NCBI RefSeq assembly: GCF_004327285.1
Contig: NZ_QJUI01000005.1
Coordinates: 207,792-271,791 of the forward strand
DNA: 64,000 nucleotides
Direction of reading: 5' to 3'
Source of the DNA: Phytopseudomonas daroniae
Lineage (GTDB): Bacteria; Pseudomonadota; Gammaproteobacteria; Pseudomonadales; Pseudomonadaceae
Shown here: positions 35,605 to 43,301 of the stretch, piece after piece
Layout of the letters: each line of letters opens with the position of its first letter
How positions within the stretch are numbered: position 1 is the stretch's first letter
Position numbers and translations under genes: made by a program
Notes under the pieces: model-generated
Told to the model about the DNA's origin: nothing
The model's database searches: none
The model's input: the letters and a program-made list of their open reading frames with translations, nothing else

Positions 35605-35658
35605 AGAGGAGTTTCGTCCAATGCGCCAGTAATGCCGTCGTGTCCGCACGACCTGTGA
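35605..35658 (+). promoter_or_regulatory. Candidate leader mini-ORFs ahead of the ABC-F gene
   Basis: A strong ribosome site AGAGGAG (35605-35611) is followed nine bases later by ATG CGC CAG TAA (35621-35632). The stop overlaps a second ATG (TAATG) opening an eight-codon frame, MPSCPHDL, to 35658, which spans a GTCGTG/CACGAC hairpin. The ABC-F start is 54 nt on. The rest of the 35353-35712 gap holds the palindromic repeat and no other gene. Function is inference by analogy to leader-controlled resistance ABC-F genes. Confidence 0.4.
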
Positions 35659-35712
35659 TTTTCCGCCGCGGCCTCGTGCCTCGCGTTTTCACGGCATTGC
35701 CTGGAGTCATTC

Positions 35713-37323
35713 ATGACGAACTCGCCTGTTATCGCGCTCGAGCGCGTGTCCTTTCATTTTTCCAATGGTCAGCCGCTGTTCGATGAGCTGAGCGAAACCT
35801 TCGATGCCCGCCATACCGGCCTGGTGGGGCGCAACGGTGCCGGCAAGAGCGTGCTCGGCCGCCTGCTCGCAGGGTTGTTGCAGCCCACTGGCGGGCGTAT
35901 CGCTCGGCAGGCTCAGGTCGCTTACCTGCCTCAAGAGGTCGTGGTGTCTGACGGCGTTCGAGTTATCGATCTGACCGGTTTCGCTGCGCCTTACGATGCG
36001 CTGTGTCGGGTGACTGACGGCTGCATGGACGAGGACGATATCGAGTTGCTCGAAGGCCACTGGAATATCGCCGAGCGCCTGAACCTCGCCCTGCGCGACG
36101 AAGGTCTTGGCCATCTGTCACTGCAAACCCCTGCCGCCATACTCAGCGGTGGTGAGCGTACAAGGGTGGCTTTGCTCGGTGTTTTTCTCTGCGGTGCCGA
36201 TCTGCTGATTCTCGATGAGCCAAGCAATCACCTGGATCGGGTCAGCCGCCAGCGGCTCTATCGACGCTTGCAGCAGTGGCCGGGCGGGCTGGTGGTGATC
36301 AGCCATGATCGTGAACTGCTGGAGGGCATGCAGCGCATCGTCGAGCTATCGCCGGCCGGGCTGCGCGCCTACGGCGGCAATTACAGCGTTTATCGGGAGT
36401 GTCGATTGCGCGAGCGACAGGCCGCGCAGCATACGCTGGAGCATGCTCGCACCGAGCGCAAACGTGGCGAGCGGGAGTTGCAGACGCAGCAGCAACGCCA
36501 GCAGCGCCGTACCGCCAGCGGAGCGCGTGGGGCGCGGGACAGCAATCAGGCGCAGATCCTCCTGGATCGTCAGAAGAACCGCAGCGAAACGAGCGCCGGC
36601 CGCCTGCAACAGCGGCTGCAGGAGGCGCGTAGCGGGCTCGATAGCGCGGTACGCGAGGCCGCCGCCCAGGTGGACGAAAACCTGGCGATCGAGCTGCATG
36701 GCAGTGCTACAAGCCTGCCCGAGGGTAAGCGGGTATTGAGTCTACGCGGCGTGTGCGCACCATTTTCGGGCGCCTGCCTGCCGGATATCGAACTGTTCGG
36801 CCCCCGCCGGCTAGCGATTACCGGGCCCAATGGTTGTGGCAAGTCGACCTTGCTGGCGGTGCTCGCGGGCCGGCTTTCAGTCGCCGCTGGCGAGTGTCGA
36901 GTCGATGTCCCGCTGGCTTATCTTGATCAGCGATTGTCCTGCCTGCAGGCGGCGCAAACGGCCCTGGATCATCTGCGACACTGCAATCCCGGGTTGCCCG
37001 AGGCGCTTGCCCGTACCCGCCTGATGCACCTGGGGCTGGATGCCGATCGGGCACTGCTCCCCTGCGCACGGCTCAGTGGCGGCGAGCGCCTGAAACTGGC
37101 GCTTTCCGGGGTGATCGATGGCGAACCGGCAGCACCCTTGCTGCTGCTCGACGAGCCCGATAACCATATCGATCTCGACTCGCTGCTGGCCGTCGAAGGC
37201 ATGCTGCGTCAGTACCGTGGGGCGCTGGTCGTGGTGTCTCACGACACCGCGTTCATCGAGGCATTGGCGATCACCGACCGCCTGCAGTGGACGACGCAGG
37301 GTTGGCAGTACGAGCGGGTGTGA
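35713..37323 (+). CDS. ABC-F family ATPase (ribosome-associated type), 536 aa
   Basis: Two fused ABC ATPase domains and no membrane part, the ABC-F layout. Domain 1 has Walker A GRNGAGKSVLGRLL (about 37-50), signature LSGGERTRVALLG and Walker B LLILDEPSNHLD. An Arg/Gln-rich coiled linker with ERKRGERELQTQQQRQQRRT lies between. Domain 2 has Walker A GPNGCGKSTLLAVL, signature LSGGERLKLALSG and Walker B LLLLDEPDNHID. RBS GGAG precedes the ATG. Members act on the ribosome as translation factors or antibiotic-protection proteins; which one this is cannot be told. It converges on the DAHP synthase gene. Confidence 0.9.
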   Translation: MTNSPVIALERVSFHFSNGQPLFDELSETFDARHTGLVGRNGAGKSVLGRLLAGLLQPTGGRIARQAQVAYLPQEVVVSDGVRVIDLTGFAAPYDALCRVTDGCMDEDDIELLEGHWNIAERLNLALRDEGLGHLSLQTPAAILSGGERTRVALLGVFLCGADLLILDEPSNHLDRVSRQRLYRRLQQWPGGLVVISHDRELLEGMQRIVELSPAGLRAYGGNYSVYRECRLRERQAAQHTLEHARTERKRGERELQTQQQRQQRRTASGARGARDSNQAQILLDRQKNRSETSAGRLQQRLQEARSGLDSAVREAAAQVDENLAIELHGSATSLPEGKRVLSLRGVCAPFSGACLPDIELFGPRRLAITGPNGCGKSTLLAVLAGRLSVAAGECRVDVPLAYLDQRLSCLQAAQTALDHLRHCNPGLPEALARTRLMHLGLDADRALLPCARLSGGERLKLALSGVIDGEPAAPLLLLDEPDNHIDLDSLLAVEGMLRQYRGALVVVSHDTAFIEALAITDRLQWTTQGWQYERV

Positions 37324-37353
37324 TCCGCACGTTTGCGAGGGTGCATCCAACGG

Positions 37354-37389
37354 CTTGAGCGCAGCGACACTGGGTATCGCTGCGCTCAA
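37354..37389. terminator. Perfect-stem hairpin between convergent ABC-F and DAHP synthase genes
   Basis: TTGAGCGCAGCGA and TCGCTGCGCTCAA form a 13-bp perfect stem around a CACTGGGTA loop. There is no U tract on either strand, so it may be a bidirectional pause or stabiliser and not a true intrinsic terminator. Confidence 0.5.
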
Positions 37390-37408
37390 CGTCAGGTTAC
37401 GGGTGGCG

Positions 37409-38497
37409 TCAGACCAGATGCCGCATCCGCACGGCCGCGTCGATCAGCATGCGCTCGGTGCCCGTCCAGCCGAGGCAGCCGTCGGTGATCGATACGCCGT
37501 AGCGCAGCTCGCCACCGAGGCTCTGGGCGCCATCGAACAGGTGGCTTTCGATCATCACTGCGCGCAGGGCACCGTCGCCGGCCAGGCGCTGGTCGAGCAC
37601 GCTGCGCAGCACCTCGGGCTGGCGCAGCGGGTTCTTGCCGCTGTTGGCGTGGCTGCAGTCGACCATGATCCGCGGGGCGATGCCCTGGCGCTCCAGCTCG
37701 GCGCGCGCAGTGGCGACGCTGGCGGCGTCGTAGTTCGGGGCGCCATGGCCGCCGCGCAGCACCAGGTGGGTGTCCGGGTTGCCGTGGGTCTGTACCAGGG
37801 CCGGGCGACCGTGGCCATCGACACCGAAGTGCTGGTGGGCATGAGTCGCCGAGCGCATGGCGTCGCAGGCGATGCCGAGGCTGCCATCGGTGCCGTTCTT
37901 GAAGCCCACCGGCATCTCCAGACCGCTGACCAGTTCGCGGTGCACCTGGGATTCGCTGGTTCGTGCGCCGATCGCCGCCCAGCCGAGCAGGTCGTCGAAG
38001 TAGCCTGCCACCAATGGCTGCAGGATCTCGCTGGACAGCGGCAGGCCGAGCTCCAGCATGCGCAGCATCAGTTGCCGCGAGCGGCGCAGGCCTTCGGCCA
38101 TATCGCCACTGCCATCCAGCGCCGGGTCGTAGACCAGGCCTTTCCAGCCCACCGTGGTACGCGGTTTTTCGACGTAGGCGCGCATCACCAGCAGCAGGCG
38201 ATCACCCACCCGTTGGCTGAGGGCTGCCAGGCGCGCGGCGTATTCGAGTACGGCAGCGTCGTCGTGCAGGGAGCAGGGGCCGACCACCACCAGCAATCGC
38301 GGGTCGTGACCATCGAGAATGGCGCGGATCGAGTGGCGCTGTTGCTGCACCTGGCGGGCGAGGGCGGCAGAGAGGGGCAGTTCTTCGCGCAACTGGCTGG
38401 CGCTGGGCAGTGGCGAAGTCTGTCGGCGGGTCGGTGCGGCGACCAGGTGCAGATCAGCGGATTTGGCGGTGGAGCGGGAATTGACGGCTACGGACAT
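37409..38497 (-). CDS. 3-deoxy-7-phosphoheptulonate (DAHP) synthase, class I AroFGH type
   Basis: First step of the shikimate pathway: phosphoenolpyruvate plus erythrose 4-phosphate. Family motifs are VVVGPCSLHD (about 70-79), MRAYVEKPRTTVGWKGLVYDP, GARTSESQVHRELVSGL, GFKNGTDG, RGGHGAPNYD and MVDCSHANSGKN. 362 aa. The N-terminal 40 residues are Ser/Ala-rich and diverged. Which isozyme (Tyr-, Phe- or Trp-sensitive) is not certain. In P. aeruginosa a DAHP synthase also lies between cobN and a chelatase gene (PA2943 by memory). Upstream lie an aromatic-rich leader peptide and attenuator, implying control by Tyr/Phe/Trp supply. Confidence 0.93.
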   Translation of the reverse strand: MSVAVNSRSTAKSADLHLVAAPTRRQTSPLPSASQLREELPLSAALARQVQQQRHSIRAILDGHDPRLLVVVGPCSLHDDAAVLEYAARLAALSQRVGDRLLLVMRAYVEKPRTTVGWKGLVYDPALDGSGDMAEGLRRSRQLMLRMLELGLPLSSEILQPLVAGYFDDLLGWAAIGARTSESQVHRELVSGLEMPVGFKNGTDGSLGIACDAMRSATHAHQHFGVDGHGRPALVQTHGNPDTHLVLRGGHGAPNYDAASVATARAELERQGIAPRIMVDCSHANSGKNPLRQPEVLRSVLDQRLAGDGALRAVMIESHLFDGAQSLGGELRYGVSITDGCLGWTGTERMLIDAAVRMRHLV

Positions 38498-38540
38498 GGT
38501 GGTTTCCTCGGCCGGCGCGGATGTTACCGCGCGCGGCGCA

Positions 38541-38645
38541 CTATCTGGCTCGATGGGATGTTCGATTGAGTGGATGAGCAGAGCGGCTGCCGGTAAATCG
38601 CCAGTCGTAGCGGTAACGGGTTTGATAGGTGGCGTATGCGTTCAT
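38541..38645 (-). CDS. Small ORF (34 codons) between attenuator and DAHP synthase
   Basis: ATG 38645 has an AGAGGA ribosome site eight bases upstream, better than many real genes here. The product begins MNAYATYQTRYRYDWRF, with four Tyr, a Trp and a Phe in 17 residues, then a basic Ser/Arg tail. It ends 43 bp before the DAHP synthase start. It may be a second leader peptide or a small protein translated only when the attenuator is read through. I know no homologue. Confidence 0.45.
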   Translation of the reverse strand: MNAYATYQTRYRYDWRFTGSRSAHPLNRTSHRAR

Positions 38646-38677
38646 GGTGAAATCCTCTGTACAGATGGCTGTGCCGG

Positions 38678-38718
38678 AAAAAAAGAAACCCCCGATCGGG
38701 TTGCCGACCGGGGGTTTC
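38678..38718 (-). terminator. Intrinsic attenuator terminator in the DAHP synthase leader
   Basis: On the minus strand AAACCCCCGGTCGG pairs with CCGATCGGGGGTTT (one G-U), giving a stem of about 14 bp, followed by C and then seven Ts. It lies 50 nt after the leader peptide stop and 180 nt before the DAHP synthase start, the right place for transcription attenuation. Confidence 0.88.
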
Positions 38719-38767
38719 GAGAAACTGTCTGGTGGCGACCCTGAGTTGCTAGGGCGCCTGTGGGGTA

Positions 38768-38899
38768 TCAGGCGCGCCTGTGGCTAAACCAATACCCATA
38801 AAAATACGAGGCCGCCGCAACCACGGATGCCTGGGCACGCACGATCACGATGCAGGCTGCATCGAGGCGGGTGCTGTTCAGGATCAGGGATGGCGACAT
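38768..38899 (-). CDS. Aromatic-amino-acid leader peptide (43 aa) of the DAHP synthase gene
   Basis: ATG 38899 is preceded by a GGAG ribosome site (AACGGAGCCTTGC). The peptide starts MSPSLILNSTRLDA and near its end reads SYFYGYWFSHRRA: six aromatics in seven residues with three Tyr, two Phe and one Trp. It stops just before a terminator hairpin with a U tract. This is the standard layout of a ribosome-mediated attenuator: stalling at aromatic codons would favour an antiterminator and raise enzyme synthesis. Identification rests on layout; I have not folded the competing structures fully. Confidence 0.85.
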   Translation of the reverse strand: MSPSLILNSTRLDAACIVIVRAQASVVAAASYFYGYWFSHRRA

Positions 38900-39031
38900 G
38901 CAAGGCTCCGTTGAATGGGCTCGACGTTAATTCATCGCGGTGGTCGATTGCAAGCCTTGGAACCGATTCACGATCTGCTGCGTGTCGCTTGTAGCCGTTT
39001 CATGTACGGCTGCAAAAAAGGCGGAAGCGGA

Positions 39032-39121
39032 CGTAGGGTGGATGACGCTCTTTTCATCCACCATTGCGATCGCAGAGCGGTGGACGGGTGAAGCGTCGTG
39101 TACAGCGTCGTCCACCCTACG
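39032..39121. repeat. Dispersed palindromic element, CGTAGGGTGGATGACGC family (copy 5)
   Basis: Begins CGTAGGGTGGATGACGC and ends CGTCGTCCACCCTACG. Both flanks carry GGCGGAAGCG/GCTTCCGCC, so the inverted symmetry extends beyond the core. It lies between the LOG-family gene and the aromatic leader, both on the minus strand. Confidence 0.85.
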
Positions 39122-39175
39122 AATGGCCGCTTCCGCCTTGCATCGGCCAAGGCTTGGCTCTGGCCCGCCAGGTGC

Positions 39176-39754
39176 TCAGGTTTCCTGCCTGCCGATCCAC
39201 TTGCCCACCTGAGGCGCCTCGTAGCGGTCGATGGCCGCCAACAACGCATTGATATCCTGCTCGACGATCAGCATCTCGCGGTGCGGCGCCTTGACGAAGG
39301 CTTCGTCGACCATGTGATCGAGGAAGGCGGCGAGGCGGTCGTAGTAGCCATTGATATTGAGCAGCGCGCAGGGCTTCTGGTGGTGGCCCAGTTGCGCCCA
39401 GGTCCATACCTCGAACAGTTCTTCCAGGGTGCCGACGCCGCCGGGCAGGGCGATGAAACCGTCGGACAGCTCGGCCATCAGCGCCTTGCGCTGATGCATG
39501 GAGTCGACGATGCGCAGGTCTTCGAGGCCGGTGTGGGCCACTTCCTTTTCCCACAGCGAACGCGGGATCACGCCGATCACTTCGCCTCCTGCTTCGAGCG
39601 CCGCATTGGCCACGGCGCCCATCAGGCCGACGGACGCGCCGCCGTACACCAGGCCGATGCCGGCTTTGGCGAGTGTCTGGCCGAGGCGGGTAGCGGCTTC
39701 GATGTAGATCGGGTCACGGCCCGCGTTGGAACCACAGAAAATGCACAGACGCAC
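39176..39754 (-). CDS. LOG-family nucleotide phosphoribohydrolase, 192 aa
   Basis: Family members release cytokinin-type bases from riboside 5'-monophosphates or cleave related nucleotides such as AMP. The start is taken as GTG 39754 because AGGGAG lies seven bases upstream and the frame then begins VRLCIFCGSNAG, the usual family start; an ATG at 39781 is less likely. Motifs are GLVYGGASVGLMG (about 41-53) and ALPGGVGTLEELFEVWTWAQLG, the PGGxGTxxE hallmark. Its role here is unclear; it is a housekeeping-type gene divergent from the chelatase gene. Confidence 0.9.
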   Translation of the reverse strand: MRLCIFCGSNAGRDPIYIEAATRLGQTLAKAGIGLVYGGASVGLMGAVANAALEAGGEVIGVIPRSLWEKEVAHTGLEDLRIVDSMHQRKALMAELSDGFIALPGGVGTLEELFEVWTWAQLGHHQKPCALLNINGYYDRLAAFLDHMVDEAFVKAPHREMLIVEQDINALLAAIDRYEAPQVGKWIGRQET

Positions 39755-39878
39755 GGAGACTCTCCCTGGTTGATGACGCACACGTCAGCGTTGCGAAGCC
39801 GCCGACCATAACAGAACAGCGCAGTGGGATTCGACCGCCCGCTGCTACAATGCCGGCTTTGCTCAGCCGGATTGCGCC

Positions 39879-40886
39879 ATGACCGATACCGTCCATTTCC
39901 CTCTCGCCGCCGTGGTCGGTGCCGACTCGCTGAAGTTGGCACTGTGCCTGGTGGCGGTCGATCCGGCGATTGGCGGTGTGCTGATCGAGGGGCCGCGAGG
40001 CATGGCCAAGTCGACCCTGGCCCGTGGCCTGGCCGAGCTGTTGCACACTGGCCAGTTCGTCACCCTGCCGCTGGGCGCCAGCGAGGAACGTATCGTCGGC
40101 ACCCTGGATCTGGATGCCGCCCTGGGCCAAGGCCGGGCGAGCTTTTCCCCGGGGTTGCTGAGCAAGGCCGATGGCGGCGTGCTCTACGTCGACGAGGTCA
40201 ACCTGCTGCCCGACCATCTGGTCGACCTGCTGCTCGATGCGGCGGCCAGCGGCGTCAACCATGTCGAGCGCGACGGCATCTCTCACCGCCACAGTGCGCG
40301 TTTCATTCTGATCGGCACCATGAACGCCGAAGAGGGTGAGCTGCGCCCGCAGTTGCTCGACCGCTTCGGCCTCAACCTGGTACTGGACGGTCAGCCGCAG
40401 CCGGGCGCGCGCGCCGAAATCGTCCGCCGTCGCTTGGCTTTCGATGCCGACTCGCAGGCGTTCATTGCCCAGTGGGCCGAGCAGCAGGCGGCACTGGCCG
40501 AGCGCTGCCAGCAGGCGCGGGATCAGGTGATGCGCATTCCTCTCGATGACCAGGCGCTGGAGGCGATCACCCAACGCTGTTTCGAGGCGGGCGTCGATGG
40601 TTTGCGTGCCGACCTGGTGTGGCTGCGAGCCGCCCGTGCCCATGCGGCCTGGCGTGGTGCTGAAGGCATCAGCGAGGACGATATCGAAGCAGTGGCCGAC
40701 TTCGTGCTGCGCCATCGTCGTCGGCATACGCCACCCCGGCAGCAGGCTCAGCCGCCGGCCAGCCCTCCTGCTCAGGCATCAAGCGAGCAGCCTGCGGCAG
40801 GCGAAGGTCAGTGGGGCGAACTGCCGCCGCACGTGCAGGCCACCGGCGAGCGCCGTGAACCGCCACGCTGGGCAAAAAAGCCCTGA
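39879..40886 (+). CDS. chlD: Magnesium/cobalt chelatase AAA+ ATPase (ChlI-like part; short product of a frameshifted chlD gene)
   Basis: AAA+ motor for metal insertion with CobN. Walker A GPRGMAKSTLARGL (about 33-46), Walker B GVLYVDEVNLLPDHLVDLLL, sensor region LIGTMNAEEGELRPQLLDRFGL and the C-terminal helical lid are visible, followed by a Gln/Pro-rich linker from about residue 290. In-frame translation stops at TGA 40884-40886 just after REPPRWAKKP, giving 335 aa. The last codons GCA AAA AAG contain the slippery heptamer A AAA AAG, so part of the ribosomes should shift by -1 and continue into the VWA part, making a protein of about 565 aa. By analogy the short form would play the CobS-like and the long form the CobT-like role. 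Confidence 0.9.
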   Translation: MTDTVHFPLAAVVGADSLKLALCLVAVDPAIGGVLIEGPRGMAKSTLARGLAELLHTGQFVTLPLGASEERIVGTLDLDAALGQGRASFSPGLLSKADGGVLYVDEVNLLPDHLVDLLLDAAASGVNHVERDGISHRHSARFILIGTMNAEEGELRPQLLDRFGLNLVLDGQPQPGARAEIVRRRLAFDADSQAFIAQWAEQQAALAERCQQARDQVMRIPLDDQALEAITQRCFEAGVDGLRADLVWLRAARAHAAWRGAEGISEDDIEAVADFVLRHRRRHTPPRQQAQPPASPPAQASSEQPAAGEGQWGELPPHVQATGERREPPRWAKKP

Positions 40887-40920
40887 GCATCCCCCCGCGT
40901 GCCAGAGCGGGGACGGATGC
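40874..40920 (+). promoter_or_regulatory. Programmed -1 ribosomal frameshift signal in the chelatase gene
   Basis: The slippery heptamer A AAA AAG (40874-40880) is in the zero frame as gcA AAA AAG. After a 6-nt spacer (CCCTGA, which includes the zero-frame stop) comes a stem-loop at 40887-40920: GCATCC pairs with GGATGC and CCCCGC with GCGGGG, with a two-base bulge and an 8-nt loop. That is the dnaX-type arrangement. Shifting back one base joins ChlI directly to the VWA frame. Confidence 0.85.
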
Positions 40921-41575
40921 GAAGCCCACTCCGGGCAAACAGGCAGGCGGCCGCGGTGGCGCCAAACGCCGGGGCGAGAATGGTGCTATCGACTGGCTCG
41001 CCACCCTGCTGCAAGGTCGGCCACGGCGGCGCGAAGATCTGCAGCGCAGCCCACGTAGCAACGCACCGACGCAGCTATGGCTGATCGTCGTCGATGCCTC
41101 GGCTTCGACCCGCCGCCATGGCGCTCTGGGCAAGGCCAAAGGGCTGCTCGCCGAGCTGTTCGAGCGGGCTTACCGGGAGCGTGCGCGCATCGCCGTACTC
41201 GACGCCCACGGAGCACAACCGCAGTGGCACTGGCAGGGCCAGAAAGCGTCTGCTGCCCTGCAGCAGTGGTTGGCGGAGCTCGGTGCCGGTGGTGGCAGCC
41301 CGCTGATTCCGGCGTTGCAGCAGGCCCACGGCTGGCTGCAGCGCCGCCAGCGCCTCAAGCCGGGTGAGGAGCAGCGCTTGCTGGTCATTACCGACGGGCG
41401 ATTGCGCGAATGGCCAGCGCTGCCGCCCAGCCCCTGCCCCGCCACATTGGTGGATATCGAGTGCGCGCCGATCCGCCTCGGCCGTGCCGTTCAGCTGGCC
41501 GGCGAGCTGGGTGCCGAGTATCGGCATATCGAAGAACTCGAGGCGTTGACTCAGTCACTTCGTCACTCGGTGTAG
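40880..41575 (+). CDS. chlD: Chelatase VWA (ChlD C-terminal) part, reached only by -1 frameshift
   Basis: The frame continues from the slippery site as ALSIPPRARAG, a Gly/Arg/Lys-rich segment (GGRGGAKRRGENGAIDWLATLL) and then a von Willebrand A domain with an intact MIDAS DASAS (LIVVDASASTRRHG), ARIAVLDAHGAQPQWHWQGQKA, SPLIPALQQAHGWL and LLVITDGRL. From 40880 there is no ATG, GTG or TTG in this frame until TTG 41270, which lies after the MIDAS, so independent translation of a working domain looks impossible. 231 residues are added after the shift. Confidence 0.88.
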   Translation, partial: ALSIPPRARAGTDAKPTPGKQAGGRGGAKRRGENGAIDWLATLLQGRPRRREDLQRSPRSNAPTQLWLIVVDASASTRRHGALGKAKGLLAELFERAYRERARIAVLDAHGAQPQWHWQGQKASAALQQWLAELGAGGGSPLIPALQQAHGWLQRRQRLKPGEEQRLLVITDGRLREWPALPPSPCPATLVDIECAPIRLGRAVQLAGELGAEYRHIEELEALTQSLRHSV

Positions 41576-41620
41576 CGCCGCGTCAGTAGTGGCCGGTTTT
41601 CGATGCTGCCAAGGCGATGC

Positions 41621-42937
41621 TCAGGTTATCGGATCCTCCAGCGAACGTTTCGACGACTCGGGCAGCGCCAGACCGCCGGCCAGAGCCAGCAGGGCGATGG
41701 CGATCAGGTAGAAGGCCGGCGACATGCGGTTGCCGGTCGCTTCGATCAGCCAGGTGGCGACCAGCGGCGCGGTGCCGCCGAACAGCGTATAGGCCAGGTT
41801 GTAGGTGAAGGCCGACGCGGTGTAACGCACGCGGGTGGGGAATTGCTCCGAGAGCAGCACGGCGGTCACCACGCCGCAGATCACCGCACCGATGGCGAGC
41901 AGCATGGCGCCGATGGCCGATGCCAGCAGCGTACCCGAGGCGGCCAGGGTGAAGGCCGGATACACCGCGACGATCAGCGCCACACCAGCGGTGAGAATGG
42001 TGCGACGGCGGCCAACGTGATCCGAATAGCGGCCTACAAAGGGGCACAGCAGAGCGGCGAACAGCAGCGCCATCAGGCTGGCGAGCAGCGCTGTGGGTCG
42101 TGTTGCGCCACCGACCACCTGCATGTAAGTGGTCAGGTAGGTGGTGAACATGTAGAACGACAGCGCCGTGGCGGAGATGAAGGCCGACAGGCAAAGCACG
42201 GTCGCGCCATGCTCACGCAGGGTTTCGCGCAGCGGCGAGTGTTCCGGGTGAGCTTGCGCGGCCAGGGCCTGAAAGGCCGGGGATTCGTCCAGTCGCAGGC
42301 GCATGTACAAACCGATCAGGCCCAGCGGTGCGGCGATCAAAAAGGGCACGCGCCAGCCCCAGGCCTGCATCTGCGTTTCATCCAGCCACAGGCCCAGGCC
42401 AAAGACGAGGCCTGCCGCACAGGCGAAGGCAGCGAAGGTGGAGACGGGTACGAAGCTGCCATAACGGGCTTTCTGTTCGGTTGGCGCGTGCTCCATGACG
42501 AAGGCGCATGCGCCGGCGTATTCACCGCCTGCCGAGAAGCCTTGCAGACAGCGCGCCAGGGCCAGCAACAGCGGCGCGATCAGGCCGATGCTGGCGTAGG
42601 TCGGTAGCAGGCCTATCAGGGTGGTGGCGCCGGCCATCAGCAGCACGGTGATCGACAGCACGCGCTTGCGACCAATGCGGTCACCCAGGATGCCGAATAC
42701 GATGCCGCCCAGCGGGCGGAGTGCGAAGGACACGGCGAATACCGCGAAGGTCTGCAGTAACGCCAGGGCCGGATCGCCTTGTGGAAAGAACAGCGCGGCG
42801 ATGGTCACGGCGAGAAAGCCGTAGACGGCGAAATCGAACCACTCGACGAAGTTGCCGATAGCCGACGCGGCGATGACCTTGCGCAAGGTGCCGAGATCGA
42901 CGTGTGTAGCCTGTAGTGGATAAGTGGTGACGCTCAT
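41621..42937 (-). CDS. MFS transporter of the metabolite:H+ symporter (MHS) family, 438 aa
   Basis: Twelve-helix MFS protein. The start at 42937 follows GGAGGCAGCC. The N-terminus ASAIGNFVEWFDFAVYGFLAV and the loop GDRIGRKRVL are typical of ProP/KgtP/ShiA-like MHS carriers for organic acids, betaines or aromatic acids. The second signature, RYSDHVGRRRTIL, is in the central loop. In the P. aeruginosa hydroxyproline region an MFS carrier is also present, so a hydroxyproline or proline-type substrate is possible, but the gene lies outside the lhp block behind a terminator. Confidence 0.88.
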   Translation of the reverse strand: MSVTTYPLQATHVDLGTLRKVIAASAIGNFVEWFDFAVYGFLAVTIAALFFPQGDPALALLQTFAVFAVSFALRPLGGIVFGILGDRIGRKRVLSITVLLMAGATTLIGLLPTYASIGLIAPLLLALARCLQGFSAGGEYAGACAFVMEHAPTEQKARYGSFVPVSTFAAFACAAGLVFGLGLWLDETQMQAWGWRVPFLIAAPLGLIGLYMRLRLDESPAFQALAAQAHPEHSPLRETLREHGATVLCLSAFISATALSFYMFTTYLTTYMQVVGGATRPTALLASLMALLFAALLCPFVGRYSDHVGRRRTILTAGVALIVAVYPAFTLAASGTLLASAIGAMLLAIGAVICGVVTAVLLSEQFPTRVRYTASAFTYNLAYTLFGGTAPLVATWLIEATGNRMSPAFYLIAIALLALAGGLALPESSKRSLEDPIT

Positions 42938-43104
42938 GGCTGCCTCCGCGCAGTTGTTCCAACGTGCGGACGCGCCTGGCCCGGGCCTTTGCGTCCATCT
43001 GTGGATAACTTACGTGGCTCTCCAGCTGTGGCGGGATTCGAGTGCGACCTGGGGGTAGTCATGAGCGACAGGGGTTTTGCGTAAGCGTCTTGAGACGCGA
43101 TCAA

Positions 43105-43256
43105 TGGTGGATAAGCTTCGCGTTATCCACCCTACGGTTTGCACCCGAAGCGTAAACCGTAGCCTGGGTCGAGCGAAGCGATACCCGGGAAAGGCGTTGC
43201 TCTACAACGTTACCAATCCGGGCACATGAAAAAGCCGACCCGGAGGTCGGCTTTCT
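43105..43256 (-). terminator. Repeat hairpins and intrinsic terminator downstream of the KGSADH gene
   Basis: The 364-bp gap 42938-43301 has no gene. 43105-43137 is a short palindrome (GGTGGATAAGC...GTTATCCACCCTACGG) of the dispersed family, followed by CGTAGCCTGGGTCGAGCGAAG-type repeat sequence. At 43231-43254 AAAGCCGACC pairs with GGTCGGCTTT and, read on the minus strand, is followed by a T run: an intrinsic terminator for the gene ending at 43302. Confidence 0.8.
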
Positions 43257-43301
43257 CTATACAGCGCAGAGTTGGCTGGCGCCGTAGCGCCGAGCCGTCT
43301 C

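Noticed and set aside
35458..35658. 66-codon plus-strand ORF ahead of the ABC-F gene
   Set aside because: Starts inside the palindromic repeat; only its last eight codons coincide with the candidate leader frame, which has a better start.
40883..41575. Independent VWA gene starting at a CTG at 40883
   Set aside because: CTG starts are very rare and no ribosome site fits, while a complete -1 frameshift signal lies exactly at the junction.
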